Counted from the first letter of the stretch, positions 27,760-36,209 are shown. The stretch: 51,526 bases of DNA from Allorhizocola rhizosphaerae (GCF_003426775.1 NZ_QJUG01000032.1:1-51526); one strand, 5' to 3'. The notes: generated from the sequence alone by a model not told the origin. Numbers and translations: made by a program.

Positions 27760-28167
27760 CTATGGGTCGAGCTGAGCGGCCTCGTCGGCCTTGCCCTGGG
27801 CAGATTCTAATTTGGAGATGTGTTCGAGCAGCTCTTGCACCATCTCCAATCCGGCCGGCGACAGTTGCGACGCCCGCAACGCGATGCGCGCGGCTGCCGG
27901 GTTGAGCGCCGGTGCTGTCGCCTCGGGCTGGAGATAATTCGGATCGACTTCGAAGAACGTCGCTATCCTCTGCAGGATGCCGCTCTGCACCTTTGCCGGA
28001 TCGGTGATCCCCTTGCGCAGATTGAAGATCAGCGTGTGTGAGCAGCCAACCGCGGACCCGATGTCGCGGTCGGTGTATCGCTTGCCGCCCGCGCCGGGCT
28101 TGCGCACCGTCTCTATCAGGTCGGTCAGGCGCTCGGCGACTGATCGAGGGCGTTGAGGCTCGCCCAC
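27760..28167 (-). CDS. XRE-family transcriptional regulator
   Basis: 135 aa. The helix-turn-helix is KRYTDRDIGSAVGCSHTLIF followed by NLRKGITDPAKVQSGILQRI, then a short helical C-terminal tail with an acidic end. The GTG at 28165-28167 is chosen for the GGAGG site 5 bases upstream; the frame stays open further up but into the palindromic operator. It heads the leftward cluster XRE, small ORF, ImmA, membrane protein, MpaB, and most likely binds the palindrome at 28195-28215. Confidence 0.85.
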   Translation of the reverse strand: MGEPQRPRSVAERLTDLIETVRKPGAGGKRYTDRDIGSAVGCSHTLIFNLRKGITDPAKVQSGILQRIATFFEVDPNYLQPEATAPALNPAAARIALRASQLSPAGLEMVQELLEHISKLESAQGKADEAAQLDP

Positions 28168-28194
28168 AGCGCCTCCAGGATGTTGAGTGTGACT

Positions 28195-28215
28195 AACACT
28201 TTGGTCCAAAGTGTT
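28195..28215. promoter_or_regulatory. Perfect palindromic operator upstream of the XRE cluster
   Basis: 9-bp arms AACACTTTG and CAAAGTGTT around a 3-base centre, 28 bases before the XRE start codon. It occupies the promoter region of the leftward cluster and ends 8 bases before the -35 of a rightward promoter, so one protein bound here could control both directions. Confidence 0.7.
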
Positions 28216-28590
28216 TTCTGTGGTTGACAAGATTGATGGGGACCACCTTAGACTGTCCAAGTCCGAGACTCAACGCCTTCCGAGTGCCTACGGGACAGCG
28301 CAGCGCAAACATCGCCAGGGGCGGCGGGGAGGCAGCGACGGCGCACACGCGCAAGGCGGCGTGCCGGAGCCTGAAACCGGGAGAGGCGAGCGTGAAGGTG
28401 CAGGGCTGTCCCCCTACATCGGCAATCGGGGGCACAGCGGGAGTGGTTTCCCCTTCCGTTGTGGTGTAGCTTGCCTCTCCCCAGTGCCACGGGTGAATCC
28501 GAAGATCAGCGTCTCGCATGATGGCGCCGCGATGAAATCGCACGAGGGCCGGTCTTCGGGAGTGCGACCGACTCTCTGGGGAAAGGGGAT
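28216..28590. other. Intergenic region with a rightward promoter and no convincing gene
   Basis: TTGACA (28224-28229) is followed after 18 bases by TTAGACT, a good rightward promoter. Two overlapping rightward frames run from it (to 28469 and 28594), but their third-position G/C content is well below that of real genes here and neither product is recognisable. The transcript may be non-coding or the leader of a lost gene. Confidence 0.5.
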
Positions 28591-29171
28591 TTAGCCGTTG
28601 GCGGCGGCGTGTTCGCGCGCCAACTCCTCGGCCATCCCTGTCGCCGCCACCCGCCATGAACTCCTTGACCATCGTGTCCCAATCGGACAGTGGACGGTGA
28701 CCGAAGACTACCGCGGCGTGCGCGTCACCGGTGGCCTTGCTCAGCTGCGCCCATTTGCTGGAGTACGTTTCCGAGCGCAGCCCGTTGGACGGATCGGCGA
28801 TCGACTTGGCCAGCGCACCCCCGCCCGGGTAGTAAAGGACGACCGGCGCAGCGGCGATGTGTTTGATGGGCACGTTGGTGGGGTTTTCGGTCTTGCCGAG
28901 CTCGGTCTTGACAATTCCACCGTCGGCGCGCGCGAGTGAAGTGCACGCCTTCGACCCCATAATTTGCCAATTCATATTCCTTGGTACCGAACGGGGCCGC
29001 CAGCCAGTTGAGCACGCGCAGCAGCATCTTGATCCGATCGGCGGGCGCCTTCTTGAACACGACATAGCCGAAGCGGCCGGAGCCCTGCCGTGGCGTGGCG
29101 GTTTTACCGTACGGCAGGGCAATCGCATGCTCTTGCCCTCTCCGTGACGGCTCCATGTTGACGGCGAACAT
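28591..29171 (-). pseudogene. Extracellular sugar-binding protein (ABC transporter) remnant, truncated and frameshifted
   Basis: Only about the last third of a family-1 extracellular solute-binding lipoprotein remains: FGYVVFKKAPADRIKMLLRV and NWLAAPFGTKEYELANYG in one frame, NPTNVPIKHIAAAPVVLYYP to PLSDWDTMVKEF in a second, and EELAREHAAANG to the stop in a third. The N-terminal lobe and signal peptide are missing. Such proteins deliver oligosaccharides to ABC importers; no permease genes are left nearby. A LacI-type box lies at its 5' end. Confidence 0.82.
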
Positions 29172-29172
29172 A

Positions 29173-29183
29173 AAACGGTTACT
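29173..29183. promoter_or_regulatory. LacI-type box in front of the sugar-binding remnant
   Basis: The complement reads AGTAACCGTTT, identical over 11 bases to the box in front of lacI. It sits directly before the remnant's first ATG (29169-29171) and within the divergent region shared with the dehydrogenase remnant. Confidence 0.55.
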
Positions 29184-29240
29184 ACGTTGCGTCAAGGGCT
29201 TGTTATGGAAAGCAGCTCGCTCAGGGTGCTCGACGGTGGC

Positions 29241-29251
29241 AAGCGTTTACT
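29241..29251. promoter_or_regulatory. LacI-type box in front of the dehydrogenase remnant
   Basis: The complement reads AGTAAACGCTT, matching the lacI-gene box in 9 of 11 positions. It lies 17 bases before the likely ATG at 29268. Confidence 0.45.
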
Positions 29252-29267
29252 AACGGGACTGCCTTTG

Positions 29268-30218
29268 ATGGTCGTTGCCGCGTTCGCCCTCACCCCGCGG
29301 CTGTTCGCCGACCTGTTCCCGGAGGATGTGCGCAAGCGCATCCACGCGGTCGCCACGGTGGTCCCGGACCTCACGAGCGACGTCGAGGTGCTGCTCACCG
29401 GGTGGGGCTGCCCGCGCATGGAGCTCGCGCGGATGCCCAGGCTCGGGACGATCCTGCACGCCGCCGGATCGGTCAAGGGGTACGTGTCGCCCGAGGCGTT
29501 CGAGCGCGGGATCGTCGTGTCGTCGGCGGCCCAGGTCAACGCCCGCCCGGTGGCCGAATACACGGTCGCGGCGCTCGTGCTCGGGCTCAAACGGGCGTTC
29601 CGGCACGCCCGGCACTACGCGGGCGGCCGGCCGGAACTGGGGCACATGCCGGGCGAGGCCAGCGGCGTCAGCGGTACCGTCATAGGGATTGCGGGTTTCT
29701 CACGCATCGGCCGCATGGTGGCGGCGAAGCTGCGCGACTACGACGTGCGCGTGCTGGTGAGCGATCCCTATGTGCCGGAACAGGAAATACCGCGCTCGGC
29801 GCCGAGCCGTCCGATCTGGACACGCTTTGCGCGGTCTCCAGCGCCTTCACCGTCCACGCCCCCGAGCTGCCAGAGACCCGTCATCTCATCGACGGGCGGA
29901 GACTTGCGCTGATGCGCGATGGGGCACTGCTCGTCAACACCGCTCGGGGGTCGCTTGTGGACACTCTTGCTTTGACGGAAGCCTGCGCGAGCGGACGCGT
30001 CGACACCGTCCTTGACGTCACCGCGCCGGAGCCGCTGCCGCACCATTCATCCGCTCCCGCGGATGCCCAATGTTGTTGTCACACCGCACATCGCGGGCTC
30101 GCGCGGGCGGGAGCTGCGCCTGCTGGGCGCACACGTCGCGGCCGAGCTGGAGCGCTTCGTCGCCGGGCAACCGCTGCACGGACTGGTGAACCCGCACGAT
30201 CTCCCCCGAATCGCTTAG
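29268..30218 (+). pseudogene. D-2-hydroxyacid dehydrogenase, two frameshifts
   Basis: The sequence encodes most of a D-isomer-specific 2-hydroxyacid dehydrogenase: catalytic-domain start LTPRLFADLFPEDVRKRIH, PVAEYTVAALVLGLKRAF, an NAD-binding motif IGIAGFSRIGRMVAAKLRD, LVNTARGSLVDTLALTEAC and NVVVTPHIAGSRGRE with the active-site His. The frame changes near 29790 and again near 30045, after which it reads to the stop at 30218. All parts are collinear, so these are small indels rather than deletions; sequencing error is a possible alternative. The start is placed at ATG 29268; an earlier one at 29205 is possible. Confidence 0.8.
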
Positions 30219-30225
30219 GAGTGCG

Positions 30226-30529
30226 TTGAAGCATGTGGTCGTCTTTGGAGTCGGCGGTGTGCGGACCGATGCGTTGCGCGCCGCGGCCCACTGATGCGGA
30301 TGAGCAGTGGACGTTTGTCGTCGTGACCGACCATGGGCATCGCGACGGCGGTGGCCACGCTGGACGGTCCACATGGGAGCGCGCGGCGTGGGCCGCAACG
30401 TGTGGGCCGGGTATCGTCGCAGGTGTGCAGGCCACCCACGCCGACATCGCCCCGACCGTGCCCGCCGCGGCCGGCGTGCCGATCCACTCGGGGGACGGGT
30501 TCCCCGGATGCTCCTTCCAATCGCGCTAG
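30226..30529 (+). pseudogene. Alkaline-phosphatase-family remnant, internally deleted
   Basis: After AGGAG and a TTG start, the N-terminal strand KHVVVFGVGGVRTDALRAA is present, with Gly in place of the usual metal-binding Asp. After a deletion and frame change it continues with the C-terminal half: WTFVVVTDHGHRDGGGHAG and THADIAPTVPAAAGV, a typical phosphatase/phosphodiesterase metal site. The central region is lost. It follows the dehydrogenase remnant by 7 bases and overlaps the EamA gene by 22 bases, so the three formed an operon. Confidence 0.75.
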
Positions 30530-31347
30530 TCCTTGCCTCGGTCGTCTGCCACGCCACGTGGAACCTGTTGGCGAAGAAGGCGGGTTCCACCGAGTTTCTC
30601 GGCGTGTGGTCGGTGGTCGCGGCCGTGCTGTGGGCGCCGCTGGGCATCTGGGTGCTGGCAAACGCCTGGGACACTTTGGACTGGCGGGCGCTGCAGTTCA
30701 TCGGTGGTGCCCTCTTCCTGCACACCTCCTACTTCGTCGTATTGCAGCGGGGCTATCGCATAGGCGATCTGTCCGTCGTCTACCCCATCGCGCGCGGGCT
30801 CGGGCCGGTGCTCACCTGCCTGGTGGCCGTGCCGTTCTTCGGCGAAGACCCGGGCCTGCTGGGCTGGGCGGGCACGTTCATCCTCGCGATCAGCGTTGCG
30901 GTGCTTGGGAAACCGCGCGTGACGGCGTGGCGTCCTGTGGCCTATGCCGTCGTGGTTGGACTGTTCATCGCGGCATACACGTTGTGGGACAAGGCAGCCG
31001 TCGCCATCCTGCCGCCGCTGCTCATCAACTGGGCCACCGACACGGGCCGCGCGATCCTGTTCGCGCCGTGGTTGTGGCGCCGCCGCGCGGCCGTCAAGCA
31101 GGTGTGGCAGTCTTACAAGCGCCACATCTTCGGCACGGCCATTTGCGCGCCCGGGGCGTACATCCTCGTGCTCACCGCGCTGACCATGGCACCGGTGACC
31201 GTCATCGCCCCGCTGCGCGAGGTGACTGTGCTGCTCGTGGTGTTCCTCGGGGCCAAACTGCTGGGCGAACACGACATGTGGCGCCGCCTCACCGCCGCGC
31301 TGGGCGTCGTGCTCGGCGCCGTCGGCGTCACGCTGGGCCGCTCGTAA
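30508..31347 (+). CDS. EamA-family (DMT superfamily) transporter
   Basis: 279 aa with about ten hydrophobic helices in two EamA repeats: LASVVCHATWNLLAKKAGS in the first and LTMAPVTVIAPLREVTVLL with the ending GEHDMWRRLTAALGVVLGAVG in the second. The ATG at 30508 is the natural start; longer frames upstream read through the phosphatase remnant. It is intact while the two genes before it are broken. Substrate unknown for this drug/metabolite transporter group. Confidence 0.88.
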   Translation: MLLPIALVLASVVCHATWNLLAKKAGSTEFLGVWSVVAAVLWAPLGIWVLANAWDTLDWRALQFIGGALFLHTSYFVVLQRGYRIGDLSVVYPIARGLGPVLTCLVAVPFFGEDPGLLGWAGTFILAISVAVLGKPRVTAWRPVAYAVVVGLFIAAYTLWDKAAVAILPPLLINWATDTGRAILFAPWLWRRRAAVKQVWQSYKRHIFGTAICAPGAYILVLTALTMAPVTVIAPLREVTVLLVVFLGAKLLGEHDMWRRLTAALGVVLGAVGVTLGRS

Positions 31348-31353
31348 CGAGCC

Positions 31354-31373
31354 GCGCGGGACCGGTCCCGCGC
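31354..31373 (+). terminator. Hairpin terminator after the EamA gene
   Basis: A self-complementary 20-bp segment with 7-8 bp GC-rich arms (GCGCGGGA and TCCCGCGC) lies 7 bases after the stop. Confidence 0.6.
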
Positions 31374-31382
31374 TCGGCGAAG

Positions 31383-31388
31383 TAACCT
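31383..31388 (+). promoter_or_regulatory. Leaderless-type -10 element for the septum-formation lipoprotein gene
   Basis: TAACCT, 6 bases, then GTG at 31395. Confidence 0.5.
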
Positions 31389-31394
31389 GGGCCG

Positions 31395-32222
31395 GTGCGA
31401 TGGGGAGCAAAGACGGGCGCGACGGTGCTGGTTGCACTGGTGCTGGCTGCGGGCTGCGCCGATGACAAGGTTGGCAAAGACAACGGCACCGGAGCGCAGC
31501 CGTCCGCGAGCCCGAGTGCCCGGCCCGACGGGGTCGGACCGCACCGGTCCGGTGACTGTCTCGATGCCTCCAGCGGCACGCTGACCAGGGTCGATTGTGG
31601 GCAGCCGCATGAATACGAGGTGGTGCTCTCCGCCGCGCTGCCGGAGGGCACACCAGACAGGCATCCGCCGGACGTGCCTCCCGCGATCGAGGCCAACTGC
31701 CGCGCGGCTCGCACCGACTATCTGCGCGGGCCCGACGCCGACGCGACCCGCTTGGAGGTGCTGGAGTCCTGGCCCAACAAGGAGTTGTGGGACAAGGGCG
31801 ACAGGTGGTTTGCGTGCGTGCTCGCCGAGCGCGGCGAGGACAACAACCCCGTGCGGCGCACCGGAGCCCTGACCGGCGCGCTCGCCGCCGGACTCGGCCC
31901 ATTCCAGCGGTGCATGACGCACGAGCCGCTGGCCAACGGCCCGCTGCACGTCGTCCCGTGCGACAAGCCGCATCGCAGTGAGGCCGTGCCCGGGGTGCTC
32001 GTGCTCGGTCTGCCCACCGATCCCGCACCGAGTCTGCAGGAGATGGCCGACCGTGCCGTGCCGCACTGCGAGCGGATGGTGGCCGACTATCTCGGTGGGC
32101 CAAGGCCGGGCGTCAAGCCGCGCGCCATCTTTCCGCTGCCCGAGGAGTGGCCGGGTGGCCGCACCACTGCCGTGTGCTACGCCGTCTCCGACACGATGGT
32201 CACGGGTCCGTTGCGCGGCTGA
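31395..32222 (+). CDS. Septum-formation-domain lipoprotein
   Basis: 275-aa lipoprotein with lipobox LVLAAGC (Cys21). After a Pro/Ser linker come two copies of the septum-formation domain: GDCLDASSGTLTRVDCGQPH then EYEVV, and FQRCMTHEPLANGPLHVVPC then DKPHRSEAV, each with the paired cysteines and PH motif of the family. Proteins of this type are common in actinomycetes, are surface-anchored and have no proven activity despite the name. The start is set by the leaderless-type promoter. Confidence 0.85.
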   Translation: MRWGAKTGATVLVALVLAAGCADDKVGKDNGTGAQPSASPSARPDGVGPHRSGDCLDASSGTLTRVDCGQPHEYEVVLSAALPEGTPDRHPPDVPPAIEANCRAARTDYLRGPDADATRLEVLESWPNKELWDKGDRWFACVLAERGEDNNPVRRTGALTGALAAGLGPFQRCMTHEPLANGPLHVVPCDKPHRSEAVPGVLVLGLPTDPAPSLQEMADRAVPHCERMVADYLGGPRPGVKPRAIFPLPEEWPGGRTTAVCYAVSDTMVTGPLRG

Positions 32223-32494
32223 TCGTCTGGGGCCCAATCTGTTCCCGGACGTCACCGCATGCGCGGGGTGTCCGGGCACCAGGCACGGTCGGGCACGCGG
32301 CGATTAACCCGGAAGGCGGCAGCCACAGGTGGCCTCGTGGAGAAGACGCACCTATACGAGCGGTCGCTCAATGAATTGGAGCATCACTTTGGAACCCATG
32401 CCGTGAAGGCGTTATTCGGTTCCTTTTGCGGTCAAGGACGCACCAGATCGGTGAAGTACGAGGAGCCGGCCTCGGCCCTCTTGCGCATCGGGTC
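32223..32494. other. Gap without a recognised gene, possible gene fragments
   Basis: The base composition is less GC-rich than around it. Immediately downstream of the P450 stop a leftward 18-codon frame, RKRAEAGSSYFTDLVRP, looks like the tail of a lost protein. A rightward frame near 32338-32498 is protein-like but unrecognised. Neither is supported as a gene. Confidence 0.4.
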
Positions 32495-33655
32495 CTAAAA
32501 GCTGATCGTGAAGGCGTCGGGCATGCGGAAGCTCAGATTGTCGGGGCACCAGGGCGCACGCACGACCGTTGCCTTCCGCAGCAACGGAAACGTCTCGCCC
32601 ACGATGACGGCCGACTCCATTCGCGACAGTTGGGCGCCGACGCAGCGGTGCGCCCCCGCGCCGAACGCCAGATGCTTGCGTGAGCCGGGCTGACCGGGCA
32701 CAAAGGACGGTCCCGCGAGCTGCGCTCCGGCGCGGGCCAGCCACAGCACGATGCTGCGCCCCTTGGGGATGGCGTGACCGTCCAGGGTGGTGTCCTGCCC
32801 CGCGATTCGGCGCCAGGTCGGGATCGGCGGGGTGAGGCGCAGCCCCTCCTCCACCACGTCATCGACGGCGATCGAGCCGTCGCCCAGCCCGTCGAGCACC
32901 CGCCGTTCGCGCGTGAGCCGATGCATGAGCAGCGTCAAAAACTGCGACGTGGTCTCCTGCCCGGCAACGAGCAGGAAAAACAGCGCTCCGATCGGGGTGT
33001 CCTTGGGCAAACCCTTGGCGGCGGCGTGGTCGCGCAACTCGCCCACCAGGCCTCCCGCGTCCTTGACGAATTTTCTCAGTACCGCGTGGAAGCGCCCGAC
33101 CTCGTCGGCCAGCGCGCGCTGACGCGGCTCGTCGACCGGCGCCCAGAACAGCTCCAGCGCAGCGCGGGAGAAGTCCTTGACCGCGTCCACCGCAGCCTCG
33201 GGCAACTCGACCAGACGCGAGAGCACCAGCAGCGGCACGTCGGCCGCGAGTTCGGCGTAGAGGTCGACGCTCTCGCCGGATTCGAGCCGCTTGGTGAACC
33301 CGGCGACCCGGTCGCGCACCAGGTCGGTCAGCCACGGCCGCACCGCCTCGACCCGCTCCGGGTGCAGGGCGCGGGCCGTGATCGCGCGAATGCCCGGGTG
33401 GGACGGCATGCCGTTGTTGGCGAGCGTTGGCGGGAGGCGGAAGCCGTACCGGATAAGGATTCGCAAAGCACTGACCGGGATCGGCGTCATCGCGTCGAGG
33501 GCGTTGCCGGGCAGGAAGGTGGCCGGGTCGGCCAGCACGCGCTTGACGAGGGCATGGCTCGACACGACCGTGTGGGTGACGCCCACATGGTCGGCCACCT
33601 CGGCTACCGCCGGGAAGTCCCGATCCTCATCGAAGTCCCAGGTCCGGAACAACAC
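32495..33655 (-). CDS. Cytochrome P450
   Basis: 386-aa soluble bacterial P450. The heme-binding loop is HLAFGAGAHRCVGAQLSRME (ligand Cys338), the I-helix oxygen-activation motif FLLVAGQETTSQ, and the K-helix ExxR lies in EEGLRLTPP. Length is typical of class I enzymes that take electrons from ferredoxin; no ferredoxin gene is adjacent. The GTG start lies within the end of the DUF2264 gene (29-base overlap) and 6 bases after a TAGCGT hexamer, so it may be transcribed on its own. Substrate unknown. Confidence 0.93.
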   Translation of the reverse strand: MLFRTWDFDEDRDFPAVAEVADHVGVTHTVVSSHALVKRVLADPATFLPGNALDAMTPIPVSALRILIRYGFRLPPTLANNGMPSHPGIRAITARALHPERVEAVRPWLTDLVRDRVAGFTKRLESGESVDLYAELAADVPLLVLSRLVELPEAAVDAVKDFSRAALELFWAPVDEPRQRALADEVGRFHAVLRKFVKDAGGLVGELRDHAAAKGLPKDTPIGALFFLLVAGQETTSQFLTLLMHRLTRERRVLDGLGDGSIAVDDVVEEGLRLTPPIPTWRRIAGQDTTLDGHAIPKGRSIVLWLARAGAQLAGPSFVPGQPGSRKHLAFGAGAHRCVGAQLSRMESAVIVGETFPLLRKATVVRAPWCPDNLSFRMPDAFTISF

Positions 33656-35300
33656 CCGACCACGCTACATCGTCGCCCGGGGTCGATCCGAGATACACGG
33701 CGCATGTGAGAACGTGGTCACCCGGTTCGAGGGCACCGGTCAGCGTGGGGATGCAGGTGCGCTGGAACAGCACATTTGTCGCGGAGAGCGGGCGGATCAC
33801 GGTGCCGGAGCGGTCGCCCGATAGGTCCACGATGGCCGAGTTCGCGAAGCTGGCTCGCCCGGCGCTCGCGTTTCCCTCGAAGTGGTCCGGGTGCCACGGG
33901 GTGAGCCACTGCGCAGCGAACCCGCCCTCGGCGGTGAGCAGCGGTCTTTCGGTCCGGATCCGATGCACGCGCAAGTGCCACTCCCCGCGCGGAATCAGCC
34001 ATGTCTCGATGGTCACATCCGGCCACGGCTGCCAGCGCGACCAGACCATGTCACCGTCCACACGCGACTCTTCGGCCTTTTCGCGGGTGCGCCAGTGGCG
34101 GCCGGCATCGTCGGAGAGCGCGAGTGTGTTGTCGTACGCGCCTTGTTCGAGACTGTGATTCGCTGCGCCCACGCTGAACCCGGCACGGGTCGAGTAGGCG
34201 AAGCGCGCGTATTTCGCCTCGCCGCCCCGCGCCCAATCGACCCAGCCCTGCCCGTTGTACAGGACCACGTCGCCGTTGTGCCGCTGGACTAACGCCTTGG
34301 CACTCGGCTGGCGGGAAAGCCCATCCTGCAAGGCTTCCGGGTCGGCCGTCCAAAAGGGATGGTCGTGCGGCAGTGCGAGCGGGAGGAAGAATTTCATTCC
34401 CCAGTACGGCGAGCCGCCCCCGATGTATTGCTCGACGATCGCCGTGTTGGGGTAGCTATAGCCCACGGTCAGCAGGCCATCCCCGTCCAGGATCGGCTGC
34501 CGCCACCACCATTCGAGATGCCGCTGCGCCAGGCCGCGCACGCGCCCCCACGGCAGCGCCTCGACTCCCGCATAGGCCAGCGCGCCCCAAAACGCGCCCT
34601 GCGCCATGCGATAGGCCAGACTCCGTCCGATCGGGACGGCCTCACCGGACGCGGCGAACCAGTACTCGAACTGCTTGGCGAACGCCGCCATCTCGTCGGT
34701 CCGCCGGCCCAGCAGCGCGTTGTAGAAATGGAACCCGAACGGGTTGTAGTAATCGAAGCGCTGGGTCGGACCGTCCTGGTACCAACCATCGGCCATATAA
34801 AATTCGTCCAGCCGCGCCAGATGCTCCCCGCCGTCGATCCCGAACGCGTGCCCAGCGAGCACGGGAAAGAAGTGCCAGTTGTTGTCCACCGGTTCGGTGG
34901 CCGCCGCCGCGCGCAGCCACGCCTCCAGATGCGGGCTCGAAAGGTGTTGCGGCACACGGGAAAGCGCCCACCCGACCGCGGCCGCCTCGACCAGCCGCTG
35001 ATTGCGGGGCGTGGGCGGGCCGATGTACCACTCGTGGTCCGGGTCGACCGCCTTGCCAACGGTTTCGCGCACAATCGGCCACAGGTCACACTCCGGGCCC
35101 AGCGCCGCCAACCCCCACAGCGGCCGCGTCACCAGCTCCCACCACGTGGCACCCGGATCGTTCACGCTCGCCACCGCCGGTTGCCGCGCCGGCCCGAGCA
35201 CCGCCCGCTCCACGGCCGGCGTCACCAACCGCAGCAGTGCCCACTCCCACCCCTCACGCCCGATCGGCAACGGCCCATGCAGTTCAAGCGGCGACGTCAT
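33627..35300 (-). CDS. DUF2264 domain protein
   Basis: 557 aa without signal peptide. The N-terminal ~350 residues match DUF2264 (WWELVTRPLWGLAALGPECD, NNWHFFPVLAG, DGWYQDGPTQRFDYYNPFGF, GGSPYWGMKFFLPLALP), which is predicted to be an alpha/alpha toroid like several glycan-processing enzymes. The C-terminal ~200 residues are beta-rich. No biochemical role is established for the family that I know of; carbohydrate metabolism is the usual guess. The ATG at 35298-35300 is chosen because the family sequence starts there. The 210 bases upstream hold no clear gene, though one leftward frame ending at this ATG encodes a possible membrane-helix tail. Confidence 0.85.
   Translation of the reverse strand: MTSPLELHGPLPIGREGWEWALLRLVTPAVERAVLGPARQPAVASVNDPGATWWELVTRPLWGLAALGPECDLWPIVRETVGKAVDPDHEWYIGPPTPRNQRLVEAAAVGWALSRVPQHLSSPHLEAWLRAAAATEPVDNNWHFFPVLAGHAFGIDGGEHLARLDEFYMADGWYQDGPTQRFDYYNPFGFHFYNALLGRRTDEMAAFAKQFEYWFAASGEAVPIGRSLAYRMAQGAFWGALAYAGVEALPWGRVRGLAQRHLEWWWRQPILDGDGLLTVGYSYPNTAIVEQYIGGGSPYWGMKFFLPLALPHDHPFWTADPEALQDGLSRQPSAKALVQRHNGDVVLYNGQGWVDWARGGEAKYARFAYSTRAGFSVGAANHSLEQGAYDNTLALSDDAGRHWRTREKAEESRVDGDMVWSRWQPWPDVTIETWLIPRGEWHLRVHRIRTERPLLTAEGGFAAQWLTPWHPDHFEGNASAGRASFANSAIVDLSGDRSGTVIRPLSATNVLFQRTCIPTLTGALEPGDHVLTCAVYLGSTPGDDVAWSGVVPDLGLR
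33662..33667 (-). promoter_or_regulatory. Leaderless-type -10 element for the P450 gene
   Basis: TAGCGT, 6 bases, then GTG (33653-33655); it is inside the coding end of the DUF2264 gene. Confidence 0.5.
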
Positions 35301-35510
35301 AACGCCCAAGTCTCCCCTACCCTCCACCCGGGTGATCGCCCACCCCCGGGTTGCCGGAGGTCGCGCCAGAACACGATCACGCCGACGATTCCGAGCGGAT
35401 AGGCGAGGCCGCAGCGCCGCGGTCGCAAGCCGGCGCGCCGGTGCCGCGTGGGCGGCCATCGCCGGCGGAGCACTGCTCGTCGTGCGGGCCGTCCTAATCA
35501 GCGAATCGGA

Positions 35511-36209
35511 TCAGTCCGTGAAGGCGTCGGTCAGATCGCGGAGGTTGTCGCAGGTGCCGTGGAGCTCGGGGGTGAACCAGCCGGGAGCACTGCGGCGGAA
35601 GACCCCAGGGGCCAGCGAGCCCGCTGCGTCGGGGAGCAGGCCGTGCAGCGAGCCGGGGAGGTCGTCGAGATTGGTGAAGTGGACAAGCTCGGGCGAGGCG
35701 GGCCAAGCACCGATGACGACGTGAGCGGGGACGCCTCGGCGCTCCAGGGCTTCGAGGGTCAGCGCGGTGTGGTTGAGCGTGCCGAGCCCGGCGCGCACGA
35801 CGACGACAGCGGGCGCGCCGAGCGCGACCGCGAGGTCGGCGATGGTCCAGGCAGCCCCGCCCGGCCGCAGCCCCATGGGCACGAGCAGGCCACCCGCGCC
35901 CTCGACGAGCGTCAGCTCATGCTCGGCGGAGATTTCCTTGATGGCGTCGGTGACCGCGTAGAGGTCCAGCGGTTCGAGGTCGGCCACCCGCGCGGCCGCC
36001 AGCGGGGCCAGTGGATCGGGGAACGATGCGAGCGTCTTGGCGAAGGCCGGGGCCGCGAGGTGTGTCACGGTGTCCACATCGGAATCGTCACCCGTCTGCG
36101 CGGGCTTGACCACCGCGACGCCACGGCCGAGCGCGGCCGCGATGGCCGCCGTGACAATGGTCTTGCCGACGCCCGTGTCCGTGCCGGTCACGACCATCAT
36201 GGACGGCAT
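35511..36209 (-). CDS. bioD: Dethiobiotin synthetase
   Basis: 232-aa ATP-dependent dethiobiotin synthetase, third step of the biotin ring pathway (DAPA + CO2 to dethiobiotin). The P-loop is VVTGTDTGVGKTIVTAAIA; AVVKPAQTGDD and LVEGAGGLLVPMG are the other family motifs. ATG at 36207-36209 overlaps the end of bioF by 13 bases, so both are made from one message. No bioA is seen in the window. Confidence 0.95.
   Translation of the reverse strand: MPSMMVVTGTDTGVGKTIVTAAIAAALGRGVAVVKPAQTGDDSDVDTVTHLAAPAFAKTLASFPDPLAPLAAARVADLEPLDLYAVTDAIKEISAEHELTLVEGAGGLLVPMGLRPGGAAWTIADLAVALGAPAVVVVRAGLGTLNHTALTLEALERRGVPAHVVIGAWPASPELVHFTNLDDLPGSLHGLLPDAAGSLAPGVFRRSAPGWFTPELHGTCDNLRDLTDAFTD

Noticed and set aside
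28390-28590. Possible group II intron or structured RNA because of a GATGAAATCGC-like hairpin context
   Set aside because: No domain V consensus, no reverse transcriptase and no exon borders could be identified.
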